Part shown: positions 18,265-31,815 of the stretch, piece by piece
Layout: each line of letters begins with the position of its first letter
Numbering within the stretch: the stretch's first letter is position 1
Assembly (NCBI GenBank): GCA_016716835.1
Contig: JADJUW010000001.1
Location: 2,376,001 to 2,440,000 of the forward strand
Direction of reading: 5' to 3'
DNA: 64,000 nt
Source of the DNA: Myxococcales bacterium
GTDB taxonomy: Bacteria; Myxococcota_A; Polyangia; Haliangiales; Haliangiaceae
Program-made: the position numbers and the translations under genes
Notes under the pieces: generated by a model
What the model was told of the DNA's origin: nothing
The model's database searches: none
Seen by the model: the letters and a program-made list of their open reading frames with translations, nothing else

Positions 18265-18579
18265 TCAACGACCGTAGCATAGCAATGAATAGCTCGCCGC
18301 TATGCCTAGCGAAGCTGTTTGCGAGTTAGGTCTTGGCTTTATTATCCGCTGGCGTGAGCCGACCACGAGATGTCCCTAATTAGCCCCCCCTAGCCGATAG
18401 GGCAAAACCAACGGTCCGCGGCGCAACACCGTACCGGCAGGTGGCGCATCGTTTCTTCCGCGAGCGTAGATTGCAGGGCAGTGGTCGTGGCACCGAGGGA
18501 TGTGGATACCACAGGCGTCTCGCACCACCCGGGCGGGGCGCTATCCGCGAGCAGGAAGATACGTGCGCCCACCTGCCGG
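18265..18579. other. Non-coding gap, 315 bp
   Basis: No convincing gene, RNA or repeat was seen. It would hold the promoter of the CPXCG gene and the 3' region of the MYXO-CTERM propeller gene. Open frames crossing it are poor in coding signal. Confidence 0.5.
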
Positions 18580-19977
18580 TCAACTCGCGCGTCGCCGCCG
18601 CGCCAGCACGCCGCCGACGAGCAGGACGAGCGCGCCAAGCATGGTGGCCGAGGCCGCATCTTGTGCGGCACAACCGCATTTTTTTGGCTCGGGTTCGACC
18701 AGCGGGCCATCGGTGCCGGCGTCGGCGGCGCAGCCTGGCGTCGCGATGCCAAATTGCGCTGCAAGGCCGCACCATTGCAAGTCAGCGCAGATGTCGCGCT
18801 GCTCGCTGCCGGGTTCGCACTCAAACGGGCCCGAAATCTCGTTGAAGCGCATGACCTTGGTCCAGGTGACGCCGTCGGTGGTGGACGCCAGCGCCGCCAT
18901 CTCGTCGCCAAAATTGTCGCTGCACCCCAGCACCTTGCCATCGCCGTTCTCGGCGAGGCACACCACGTGATAGCTCGACGTCGCCGCGCCGGGCGGATTG
19001 CCATTTTGCCCGATGTATAGGCCATCGGCGCCGCCAACCCACACGTCGCCATCGGCGCGCACGAGCACCGCGGGGGCCTCGCGCCGCAAGGAGGGGCCTG
19101 ACAAGTCGAGAAACACCGTGAAGCTGTCGCCACCGTTGGTGGACTTATAAATGATGTCGCTCGGTTCGTTGATCACCGTCTGCGTCACGCGGACGTACAG
19201 TTCACCGACGTTGGTCGGCGACGCCGCGGCAATGATGACGTCTGACTGCGCCGAGAGCGTAAAGCTTGCGGTCGACAGCTCGGTCCATGAGCTGCCGCCA
19301 TCATTGCTGCGAAACAAGATGCTGCGCTTCACCGTGGTCGGGCACTCGCCATTGGCGCAGTCGCAGCCACTCTGGCACGCGGGATTGGGAATAAAGACAA
19401 AGCCCGAAAGATAGACGCGGTCGGCGTCGGCCTTGGAAATCTCGATGCTCTTCCACCATTCGCCGGTGCCGCAACTCTCGGGCGCCACGGCGGTTGAGCA
19501 CGCCGTCGACAATAACGAAAACGAGGTGCCATTATTTGTGCTGCGATAGATGCGGCTGTCGGTGAATTCGGCGGCAGCGGCTAAAATCGTGCTGCCTGTC
19601 ACGGCGATCGTCGACGCAAATGCCGCGCCGAGTGGCACGGTGCTCCAGGTGCACCCGTCGGTGGTGCGGCGCAGGCCGGTCAGCGTTGCCGCAAACAAGC
19701 TGCCGTCGGACCCCACCTCGTAATCGGGATCGAAGATGCCACCAAAGCCAATGGCCTGTTCGCACGCCCAACGCCACGTGTCGCCGCCGTCGAATGAAAG
19801 CAGCAGGCCAAAGGTGACGCCAAACGCGAGCGTGTCGGGCTGGGCAGTCTCCCGGTGAAGACTAATCGACGCCGGCGGCCTCCCATTGGCTGCCAACTCG
19901 GGCACCGCGCCGCCAACCAGCCCGCATGCGAGACCACAAGCGAGAATTGAGCTAGTCGCACGCATTGCGGATTTCAT
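18580..19977 (-). CDS. Secreted beta-propeller (BNR/Asp-box-like) protein with MYXO-CTERM tail
   Basis: A 465-residue exported protein. An N-terminal signal peptide is present (residues about 1-30). The body has Asp-box-like S.DGG.TW units typical of sialidase/photosystem-assembly-type propellers (LSFDGGDTWRW, RTTDGCTWSTV, RSTNNGTSF, RSNDGGSSWTEL, KSTNGGDSFTV, STTDGVTWTKV). The C-terminus is a textbook MYXO-CTERM: KKCGCAAQD, a hydrophobic helix, then ARRRRAS, which predicts surface anchoring after processing. Catalytic sialidase residues were not recognised, so a binding role is likelier. It lies 9 bp downstream of the 2OG oxygenase gene, so they may be co-transcribed. Confidence 0.85.
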   Translation of the reverse strand: MKSAMRATSSILACGLACGLVGGAVPELAANGRPPASISLHRETAQPDTLAFGVTFGLLLSFDGGDTWRWACEQAIGFGGIFDPDYEVGSDGSLFAATLTGLRRTTDGCTWSTVPLGAAFASTIAVTGSTILAAAAEFTDSRIYRSTNNGTSFSLLSTACSTAVAPESCGTGEWWKSIEISKADADRVYLSGFVFIPNPACQSGCDCANGECPTTVKRSILFRSNDGGSSWTELSTASFTLSAQSDVIIAAASPTNVGELYVRVTQTVINEPSDIIYKSTNGGDSFTVFLDLSGPSLRREAPAVLVRADGDVWVGGADGLYIGQNGNPPGAATSSYHVVCLAENGDGKVLGCSDNFGDEMAALASTTDGVTWTKVMRFNEISGPFECEPGSEQRDICADLQWCGLAAQFGIATPGCAADAGTDGPLVEPEPKKCGCAAQDAASATMLGALVLLVGGVLARRRRAS

Positions 19978-19986
19978 AGCGCCACC

Positions 19987-20943
19987 CTACTTCGTAAGGC
20001 CAATCTCGCGCAACCGCTGCTCCAGATACTCCCCAGAAGTGATGGTGGGATACTTCGCCGCACCGCCCGTGCGCTCGATCGCACTGGCAATCGGCGCCAG
20101 GCTGAGCTCCCGCCGCGGGTGGATAAAGCAGGGCATGGAGAAGCGCTCGGCGTTCGGATCCTTAGGGTTGACGACGCGATGGGTGGTCGAGCGATAATAG
20201 CCATTGGTGAGGTTTTGCAGCATATCGCCGGAGTCGACGACGATGGTGTCAAAGCCGGTGTGGACTGGCATCCAGGTGCCGTCGCGCTGCAGCAACTCAA
20301 GGCCTTCCGAGGTGGCGCCCGATAGCAATGTGATCAGATTAATGTCCTCGTGCGCCGCCGAACGCACGGCGCCCGCGGGGGCGGCGTTGCCAACCGGCGG
20401 ATAGTAGAGCACGCGCACGATGGTATCGCTTTGTGTGGCCATCTCACTAAAGTAGCCAGGCGCCTCGCCAAGATGCGCCGCCGCGGCCTGCAGCATGATG
20501 GCGCCCAGGCCATCAAGGCCCTCGTAAAGCGCCGTCATCACCTGACGAAATTTCGGGACGTCCGCGTCGGGCCACACATTGGCGCCAAAGTCCCGGTGCA
20601 CCGGATGGTCATCGGGCACGTCGGGCCGGCCAATTTGCCAAAACTCTTTCAGATCAGGTGCCTTGGAGTCTTTGGCGTGCTCGGTGCCAAACGACGTATA
20701 GCCGCGCTGGCCGGCGGCGCCGCACACGTACTTTTGTTTTGCCGGCAACGGCAGCGAGAAAAACGCCTTGGCATTCTCATACGCCGCGCGCGTGAGGTCC
20801 TCGGAGATGCCGTGGTTCTTGACCGCAAAAAACCCGATATCGGCGAGCGATTCGCCAACGGTGCGGATAAAGCGCCCTCGCGCCTCGCCACCGGCGAGCC
20901 AATCGCTTAGGTCTACCAAGGGAATGTTTTGCTTGCCCACCAT
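19987..20943 (-). CDS. 2-oxoglutarate/Fe(II)-dependent oxygenase, isopenicillin-N-synthase-like
   Basis: A 318-residue cytoplasmic enzyme of the family's normal length. The N-terminal DIOX_N region starts IPLVDLSDWLAGG and includes GFFAVKNHGI. The catalytic part has RSAAHEDINLITLL (His and Asp of HxD), GDMLQNLTNGYYRSTTHRV (second His) and RFSMPCF (Arg-x-Ser that binds 2-oxoglutarate). All iron and co-substrate residues are present, so it should be active. The substrate is not known. Similar proteins occur both in secondary metabolism and as stand-alone genes. No biosynthetic cluster is seen around it. Confidence 0.88.
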   Translation of the reverse strand: MVGKQNIPLVDLSDWLAGGEARGRFIRTVGESLADIGFFAVKNHGISEDLTRAAYENAKAFFSLPLPAKQKYVCGAAGQRGYTSFGTEHAKDSKAPDLKEFWQIGRPDVPDDHPVHRDFGANVWPDADVPKFRQVMTALYEGLDGLGAIMLQAAAAHLGEAPGYFSEMATQSDTIVRVLYYPPVGNAAPAGAVRSAAHEDINLITLLSGATSEGLELLQRDGTWMPVHTGFDTIVVDSGDMLQNLTNGYYRSTTHRVVNPKDPNAERFSMPCFIHPRRELSLAPIASAIERTGGAAKYPTITSGEYLEQRLREIGLTK

Positions 20944-21089
20944 GGGGGCCCTCGTACCACAGTCGTTGACGCGGCGTCACCGCCAAATATCTAGCTCGCG
21001 CCTCACCCGTGCGTCGCCGGCATGGCAACGACAAATCGCGCAAATCCTGCGGCTGGGCAGCGCATGCGATTAGTGCTACTTACCTCGGC

Positions 21090-21596
21090 ATGGCTAGCAC
21101 AATCGCCACCGAGCCAACGCAAAAACCGCGCGCGCCAGAAATGGCCTTGGCGCGACTTTGGTTGCTCGCGGTCGCGCTCGGCGGCATCACGGGCGCCCTC
21201 TACGCGACGGCAACGACGCCGCTTGGGCTCGGCGCCGCGCTCTTGCTGATGCCATTTCTGCACGCCCTCGCGAGCACGGCGGCCCTGCTGCTGTTCATGC
21301 TCGGTGCATTGTTCGTGCGCGGCCACTATCGCGATCGCCCCGCCGCGCGATCGCGCGCAGGATGGGCGTGGGCCCTGCTTGGCGCGTGGTCCTTGCTGCA
21401 TGCGGGCACGTTCTACGTGCTCACCGCATTTTCATTTTTCACCATGCTGTCGCCCAGCAGCGTGCTGATGACCTGGGCGTGTTGCGTCCTCAGCGTGCTC
21501 ATTATGAGGCGTGGCGCGCTGGCGTTTCTCACCCACGCGGCGGCCGCGCACCCGCAAAGCTGGGTCGACGGCGCGACCAAGACGTCATTGAACTGA
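21090..21596 (+). CDS. Predicted integral membrane protein, 168 aa
   Basis: No family was recognised. Four hydrophobic segments are visible (ALARLWLLAVALGGITGALY, LGAALLLMPFLHALASTAALL, GWAWALLGAWSLLHAGTFYVL, SSVLMTWACCVLSVLIM). I start it at the ATG at 21090 (MASTIATEP); in-frame upstream starts at 21009 and 21022 would add a basic extension. It is divergent from the oxygenase and overlaps the end of the convergent c-heme lipoprotein gene by 12 bp. Confidence 0.65.
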   Translation: MASTIATEPTQKPRAPEMALARLWLLAVALGGITGALYATATTPLGLGAALLLMPFLHALASTAALLLFMLGALFVRGHYRDRPAARSRAGWAWALLGAWSLLHAGTFYVLTAFSFFTMLSPSSVLMTWACCVLSVLIMRRGALAFLTHAAAAHPQSWVDGATKTSLN

Positions 21597-24500
21597 CGGC
21601 GGCGCAACCTTGGTCGGCGGCGTGCTGGCGTTTGCGCCCAAGAAATACTCATCGAGCATCCGCGTCATCGCGCCGTTGCCGCTCGCGGTGTAGGGCGCCA
21701 CGGCGCTGCCATGTTTGCTCGGCGCATAGCCACTCATCGCGCGCGGCCATTGCATTGGTTGACGCCGCAGGTCGAGCTTGGCCGGTTGCGTGCCCGCCAG
21801 CAAGGCCGCGGGCAGGAGCCCCTTGACCGGACTCACCGCGCTGTTGTGGCACGTCACGCAAAACGCCACGCCCGAGAAATCCGGCCGCTGCGAGTTGGCG
21901 ACGAGCTGCTTTTGATCTAGGCCGAGCGCCTCGCCGCGCGCGCAAGCCGCCGGTGCGTTGCCGTGCACGGTGCTGCCGCAATTGCGCGTCGTGTAGGCGG
22001 CGAGCGGAAACTCGAGGCCCTTGTCGGCACCCGCGGCGTCGAGCACGTCGTTTTGGCGAAAGTTGATTTGCTCGCAGGTGAAGGAGGCGCCAGCGCGGCG
22101 CAGGCTGCCGAGCGCTTGGTTGCACGCCTCCTCAAAAAAGGTCGGCGTCGGGCCGGCGCCCTCGAGGCTGAGCAGGCGAAACTCATCGATCCACGCTCCC
22201 AGCGGCAAGGCGCCGCTGCCCGACGAGCCGATCACGAGCGAGCCGGCGGCGCCGCTGCCGAGGCGAAACAGCGATGAGATGCCATCGAGCGCGACCTCGC
22301 CGACCTTGGTGCCGTTGATAAACACGGTCGCTATGCGCTGCGTGTCGCCGGCAAGCGCAATGCCGACGTGGGTGTAGCTGCCCTGCGGCACGTTGACGTC
22401 GACGGTCTTGGCGCTGGTGCCAGTGCGGAAGGTAACGCGTTCGGTGGAAAGCTCGATCGCCGAGCCATCGGGGAATTCATAGAGCTTGCGCGACGGCTTG
22501 GAGGCGGTCCACCCCGCGGTGCGCACGTCGACCCAAAGCCCAAGGTAGAAGTTGTCCACCACCGGCACCTCGCTCGCCGCAATGTGATCGTTATAGCCGT
22601 CGAGATAAATGCCACGCCCTTGCACGCCACCTTCGGCGATCGGATTGATCCAGGCGCCGCCACGCAACCGCAGGCTCGCCGGATTCACCGTGGTGGAGGC
22701 GTTTTGCAGCATGATCGGCGCCGCCGTGAATTGCCACGGCCAGTTCCATTTTGAGGTGCCATTGGTGGTGATGCGCGTAAAGCCGTTGTGCGGGGTATAA
22801 AGCGTATTGGTGTAGTTTCCCGCCACCAGCTCGGTATAAGACTCATGCGTCATCTCGACATTCATCGGCGCCGCGATCAGCACCCGGCTCTGCAGATAAT
22901 CGTCAAACGCCACCTCGGCCGTGCGCTGCGCCGCCGAGGACATGAGCCACACCACATCGCGCGGCGTACTAGGGTTGAGCGCCTCGATGTGATTGAATTG
23001 GTTTTCGAGCGAGGATAGCAGCGAAATGCCTTGCGGACGAAACCTGACGGTGCCCTCGCGGTAGAGCCGCAGGCCGAAGATGTCGTTGCGCTGCTCCCAC
23101 GCCGGGGTGCCCCAGTCCGTCGCGCTGACCGCATTGTCGAGCAAGATCAGCTTGCCCTTGGTCCATGCGCCCACCGCGACCACGCCAGGGCTGTTGGTGG
23201 CGCCAAAGGTGTCGTGGTTCCACGTCGCGCCGGTGGCCTCGGCGGTGCCGTTCCACGCCCGCTTCTGGGTGGGGAACATCGGAAACATTAGATTGTCGCC
23301 GCGGCGATCAATCCACGGATAGCCGCCGGGAATCGTTTCGCCTGCCGGGACCATGCTGCCGTCGAAGCGCCGCATCGGAAACTTGGCAAAGCCGTAGCGC
23401 GTGTTCACCGCGGGGTCGGTAAACGCCATCGAGATGGGCTTGAACGTCGTCCACTTGCTGGCGTCGCACGGCGTATCTGCATAGGAATACATAATGCCCT
23501 GGCGATAGTCGTGAATGATGAGCAGGCGGCCGTCGGCCGTCGTCGCGGGCTCAAGGAACGCGTGATGCGAGTCAGGGGTCGACTGGTTGCGCCCGGCCCA
23601 GCTATGCGATTGCCCAGGCGCGGTGAAGAAGGTGTAGTTACCCACCGCCGACTTTTGCGAGTTCAGCAGCTGGCACCACGGTTGGTTATTGCCCGCGGTG
23701 CAATCCGCGGTGACCTCGGCAAAAAAGCGATTAATGCCCCAGTCGCAATTGCCATACAGCGGGCCGTACTTGGTGTCGCAGGCGCTGTAAAAAAAGGCCG
23801 AGTAGTCGCGCTGCTTGCCGACGTAGCTGGCCGCGGTGCGAGGAAAAAATAATACCTCGCCGGTCTCGCTGGCCGCGAGCTCCTTGGCGGCGGGCACGAA
23901 CGCGGTGAGGGCGGCCGAGCGCAGGTCCCAATAATTGTCCGACTCCCACGCCCACACCGGCGTGATATCGTAGCACTCGCCGCTCGCGTCGACGTCTTGC
24001 CCCGCGGCGTTGACGAGGGTAGCGGTGCATGCGCGCGCACCGGTGCTCCCGGCGCCATCAGAATTGCAAATGTCCCAGCCATTTGGCGGGCCGGTGAGCT
24101 TGCTTAGCGAGGTAGCTGGCAAGCGGCTCTTGCCAGGGCGCGGATCGATCATCGTCGAATAGTAAAAGCCACCCTGCGCGCCGCGCAGGGATTTCGTCGT
24201 CGTGCCCTGCATGCCGTAGCCCAGCGCCTCGGGGCGAAACGCGGCCATGGTGCGCGAATCGAGCGTCACCAAGCGGCCATCGACGGTCGAGCGATGATTG
24301 GGCAGCAATTGGGTTTGCCCCGGCATCGCGACGGCATCCGAGCGTCCAAAGGGCACCGCGCCGGGCGTGGTCGCGCTGGCAGGAATAAACGAGCGCCGCA
24401 CGCTCGGCGTTGGCGGGTTGACGAGGTTGTAGCAACCTTCGACCTGCGCGTAGTTGGTGGGGCAAGGCTGCGTGCCGCTCGCGATGTTGGCGATATCTGA

Positions 24501-24650
24501 AAAGCGCGTGCCTGCCGTGTTTTGGTCGGCGTATTCCGGTGTGGTCGTCGGCGGATCATCGTTGCCACCTCCACCACCACATCCGCCGGCGTTGGAGAAG
24601 GTGGTCGGAGCCAAGGAGCTAAGGGCGAGGACAAGGATACCGCTGCGCAT
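21585..24650 (-). CDS. Large secreted lipoprotein with LamG-like domain and one c-heme motif
   Basis: A 1021-residue exported protein. The signal peptide ends in a lipobox-like NAGGC followed by a poly-Gly linker. Residues about 60-640 form a large unassigned region with repeated FFxP, YSAFFYSACD, WNHDTFGATNSPG and similar motifs. Residues about 690-870 look like a LamG/concanavalin jelly roll (GIYLDGYNDHIAASEVP, TVDVNVPQGSYTHVGIAL, GAWIDEFRLLS). Near the C-terminus is a single CxxCH (FCVTCHNS, about residues 931-935), the signature for covalent heme attachment, with Met-rich sequence after it as a possible axial ligand. It may be a cell-surface electron-transfer or oxidase-type protein; no partner is encoded beside it. 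Confidence 0.75.
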   Translation of the reverse strand: MRSGILVLALSSLAPTTFSNAGGCGGGGGNDDPPTTTPEYADQNTAGTRFSDIANIASGTQPCPTNYAQVEGCYNLVNPPTPSVRRSFIPASATTPGAVPFGRSDAVAMPGQTQLLPNHRSTVDGRLVTLDSRTMAAFRPEALGYGMQGTTTKSLRGAQGGFYYSTMIDPRPGKSRLPATSLSKLTGPPNGWDICNSDGAGSTGARACTATLVNAAGQDVDASGECYDITPVWAWESDNYWDLRSAALTAFVPAAKELAASETGEVLFFPRTAASYVGKQRDYSAFFYSACDTKYGPLYGNCDWGINRFFAEVTADCTAGNNQPWCQLLNSQKSAVGNYTFFTAPGQSHSWAGRNQSTPDSHHAFLEPATTADGRLLIIHDYRQGIMYSYADTPCDASKWTTFKPISMAFTDPAVNTRYGFAKFPMRRFDGSMVPAGETIPGGYPWIDRRGDNLMFPMFPTQKRAWNGTAEATGATWNHDTFGATNSPGVVAVGAWTKGKLILLDNAVSATDWGTPAWEQRNDIFGLRLYREGTVRFRPQGISLLSSLENQFNHIEALNPSTPRDVVWLMSSAAQRTAEVAFDDYLQSRVLIAAPMNVEMTHESYTELVAGNYTNTLYTPHNGFTRITTNGTSKWNWPWQFTAAPIMLQNASTTVNPASLRLRGGAWINPIAEGGVQGRGIYLDGYNDHIAASEVPVVDNFYLGLWVDVRTAGWTASKPSRKLYEFPDGSAIELSTERVTFRTGTSAKTVDVNVPQGSYTHVGIALAGDTQRIATVFINGTKVGEVALDGISSLFRLGSGAAGSLVIGSSGSGALPLGAWIDEFRLLSLEGAGPTPTFFEEACNQALGSLRRAGASFTCEQINFRQNDVLDAAGADKGLEFPLAAYTTRNCGSTVHGNAPAACARGEALGLDQKQLVANSQRPDFSGVAFCVTCHNSAVSPVKGLLPAALLAGTQPAKLDLRRQPMQWPRAMSGYAPSKHGSAVAPYTASGNGAMTRMLDEYFLGANASTPPTKVAPPSVQ

Positions 24651-24821
24651 GGAGAAGGTGATTGCAGGATATGTGCCACTCCGGTCGTGCAGCGACCGCC
24701 AATTTAGACAAACATTTCAAAGGCTTTAACGCTGCGCGCCCGCGCCGCATGAGGCTTGCGCGCTCCGCCATGGAGCCAATCGACCCCGCTCTTGGCCTCG
24801 GCACGAAAGCGCTTGACGCCG

Positions 24822-25571
24822 CTACCCGCGCGCGAGTGCTTGCGCCTCGACAACGCGCCACGGCGCGGTGTCATCGGTGGCATCCGCGAGTTGGCGCGCG
24901 AGCACGGCCGGCGAGATTGAGCGATAACGGGCGCGCACGCCGGGCGCGAATACGCCGACGGCACCAAGCAGCGCATCGCCAACGCGCGCCGCGGCGGCCT
25001 CGCCAAAGCGAAATTCATCGCGATCGCCCGTAATCACGGATGGCCGAAACACCGTGCAAGGCAGGCCCGCCTCGCGCACCGCGCGTTCCATGTCGGCGCG
25101 CGCCTGGAGATACGCGTTGCGGCTCTCGCCCGCGCCGACGGACGACAACAACACAAAGCGCGACGCTGCCTGCGCGGTCGCCGTCGCCTTGGCCAAGAGC
25201 CGACACAGCGCCACATCCACAGCCTGGTAGATATTCCCGCCGATGCCGGCTCGCCCCGCCGCCTTGCGCGTGGTGCCGATGGTGAAGCATACCGCGCGCG
25301 GGCGATAACGGCGCATCGCAGCCGCCATCGCCGCAAGCTCCCACGGCGTGGTGTCGATGGCGACGCGCTCACCAAGCGAAGCCAAGCGCGTCTGCCACAC
25401 ATCCAAATGTCCGGAATCCGGACGAATGTGCGCGATGACGTAACGGCCTCGTGCCGCGAGCTCCGCAACGAGCGCGCGCCCCACGAAACCCGTGGCGCCC
25501 GCCACAAAAATAAGGCCTCCACTGCGCAGTGCGTCATTCAAGTATTCCGGGGACTTATGATTTAAGGTCAT
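24822..25571 (-). CDS. NAD(P)-binding atypical SDR / epimerase-like protein
   Basis: A 249-residue protein with an extended-SDR nucleotide site GATGFVGRALVAELAARG (about residues 24-41) followed by a typical strand (VIAHIRP). SRFVLLSSVGAGE, AYLQARADMERAVREAGLPC and VFRPSVITG match atypical NAD(P)H-binding SDRs of the NmrA/complex-I-accessory type. Tyr-x3-Lys is not clear, so it may bind rather than turn over substrate. I use the ATG at 25571; a TTG at 25595 is in frame. The gene contains one copy of the iterated gapped palindrome (25408-25423). Confidence 0.8.
   Translation of the reverse strand: MTLNHKSPEYLNDALRSGGLIFVAGATGFVGRALVAELAARGRYVIAHIRPDSGHLDVWQTRLASLGERVAIDTTPWELAAMAAAMRRYRPRAVCFTIGTTRKAAGRAGIGGNIYQAVDVALCRLLAKATATAQAASRFVLLSSVGAGESRNAYLQARADMERAVREAGLPCTVFRPSVITGDRDEFRFGEAAAARVGDALLGAVGVFAPGVRARYRSISPAVLARQLADATDDTAPWRVVEAQALARG
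25408..25423. repeat. Iterated gapped palindrome, copy 1
   Basis: TGTCCG-N5-CGGAC, inside the SDR gene. One of six exact copies in the window with identical arm sequence and 5-nt spacing, all inside coding regions. Confidence 0.65.
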
Positions 25572-25651
25572 GTGAGCCGCGATCACTATACGCAATGATT
25601 CGGCCGCTGGCTTGCGCTCCGTGTCGTACCTATGGTGTGAAGTCGCGGTAA

Positions 25652-25987
25652 ATGGACATGCGCATGGGCTCGCCTCTCTCTTCTGTGATGACCTCGGATA
25701 TGGTCGCGGCCACCGGCGTGCTAACGCGCGCGCGCGTGCCCAGCATCGCGATCAACATGCCAATCTACATGCCGGCTGCGCTCATGGAAGCCACCTATGG
25801 CGTCCAACTCGGCGGCGCCGTGCGCCCGAGCGTGTGGCGGCTGATCGAAGTCGTCGCGACGCAGCACAACCCATTTACCTCGCATTGGTGCGTCGGCGTT
25901 GCGGGCGCGGATCAAGCAGGCTCAACCCATGCCGAAGCGGATGGACCTTCGCGACGTCGCAGCCGCTGGTCGCTGTTTCGAATGTAG
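25652..25987 (+). CDS. Possible small hypothetical protein, 111 aa
   Basis: An ATG-started frame whose first 80 codons have mostly G or C at the third position, as real genes here do. The product is hydrophobic in the middle (PSIAINMPIYMPAALMEATYG), and its C-terminal 25 residues look like out-of-phase sequence (SRRRSRW). It could be a small gene, or the 5' remnant of a longer one broken near 25900. No family was recognised. There is no competing gene on either strand. Confidence 0.35.
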   Translation: MDMRMGSPLSSVMTSDMVAATGVLTRARVPSIAINMPIYMPAALMEATYGVQLGGAVRPSVWRLIEVVATQHNPFTSHWCVGVAGADQAGSTHAEADGPSRRRSRWSLFRM

Positions 25988-26385
25988 CTGGCGATGCCGC
26001 TACAGCGCTAACGACTGGCCATTGCCGCCTAGCAGCGCCCACCAACTCTTGATGCCGGTTGGGCGGTGTCGCGAAAGCGCCCGCAAATATTTCAGCTGTT
26101 GCTGGTTGGGCCACGGTCGGGCTGGCACGATGGCCGGCTGGCGCACGCGAACCGTCTCGATGGCGGCTGGTGTTGGAGGGGCAAAGCCTGGTTCGGTGGC
26201 AAGACGGAGCGAGCGCATGGAGACCATGGTTGCAAGCAAGAGGCCAAGCCAGCCGGTCGAGATCTCGCGCAGGAATCTAACTAGTTACCTGAGATCACAC
26301 GATCTTTTGGCGCGCTAACTGGCTTGCGCGGCAACCAGCGCACGCAGGCCATGGCAACTACCCTAGTCGTTGGTACACTGAACGG
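25988..26385. other. Non-coding gap before lhr, 398 bp
   Basis: No supported gene was seen. Short frames in several phases lack consistent coding signal. The stretch should hold the lhr promoter; no clear -35/-10 pair could be picked. Confidence 0.45.
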
Positions 26386-30943
<4,558 letters not shown>

Positions 30944-30972
<29 letters not shown>

Positions 30973-31516
30973 TCGCCAGATCAAGATTGTCCAGCCGGTC
31001 ATAAAGCGCCGCGGGGACGTTGTCGCGGTTCTTGTCGACTAGCACGTGCCATGACGGGCCATCGTCAAATTTGATTTCGAGATAGTAGCCGCCCCAATCG
31101 CCAGCGTCGGGCTGGCCGATAACAGACCCTGACTCAAACTCTTGGCTAAGGCTCGTGAGTGTATACGCCAAGTAGGTGTGGCCGCTGGAGTCGGGCACCT
31201 CGACATCGAATGAGCCGACCAGCGTATCGGTGCTGTTGGGATAATTGTCCAGCGTATCCTCCCAAACGCCGTCGATGCTTATCTTGAAATTATCAATACA
31301 GCTCGCCCCGTCGACGCATTCACCGTAAAAATCGCCGATCACAAAATACTCAATACCGGTCATCGGGTCAGGCAAGCAGTTCAGGGCATCGTCCTGGCCG
31401 TCGTCCTGGGCGGCGCAGCAACGGGTGCCGTCACAGGACGGCGGCGGTTCAACCTCACTATCTTCGCAGGCTGAGGTCAGGCATAGAGCAGCAACAAGCA
31501 GTGTTAGGGTTCTCAT
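30944..31516 (-). CDS. Small acidic lipoprotein, 190 aa
   Basis: The signal peptide ends in lipobox TSAC (Cys17), followed by an acidic linker and two Cys-rich bits (CDGTRCC, CLPDP). The body is Asp/Ser-rich and predicted beta (SIDGVWEDTLDNYP, TLVGSFDVEVPDSSG, GGYYLEIKFDDGPSWHVLV). No family was recognised. It is a typical myxobacterial lipoprotein of unknown role. It is convergent with lhr and overlaps its last 29 bp. Confidence 0.7.
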
Positions 31517-31815
31517 GCGGCGTCATGAAGCAAGTATTGGGCCATTGCCTGCCCCCTTCAAGATCGCCATCGCAGCAACAAATTCACGCCGCAACACCGT
31601 GAGCACCATCAGATTTCTGACGCCGACAGCGCGATCGCTGGCACGAATGTCAGGCGCGGGCAAACATTGTCGCATATTTTACAAACCGACGCAGGTCATC
31701 TACCAACGTCAACCCAGCGGCCCTTCGTCGTCACGTCGACGCTGCCGCAACCTAATCGCTGCTACCGCCCAATCGGCAGCGAAAAGCGCTCGCGCGAAAA
31801 GCCGTCGAGAAAGCG
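31517..31815. other. Non-coding gap, 299 bp
   Basis: Upstream region of the acidic lipoprotein gene and downstream region of the YdjM-like gene. A plus-strand frame crosses it but gives a low-complexity Ser/Arg/Ala product, so I do not call it a gene. Confidence 0.45.
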
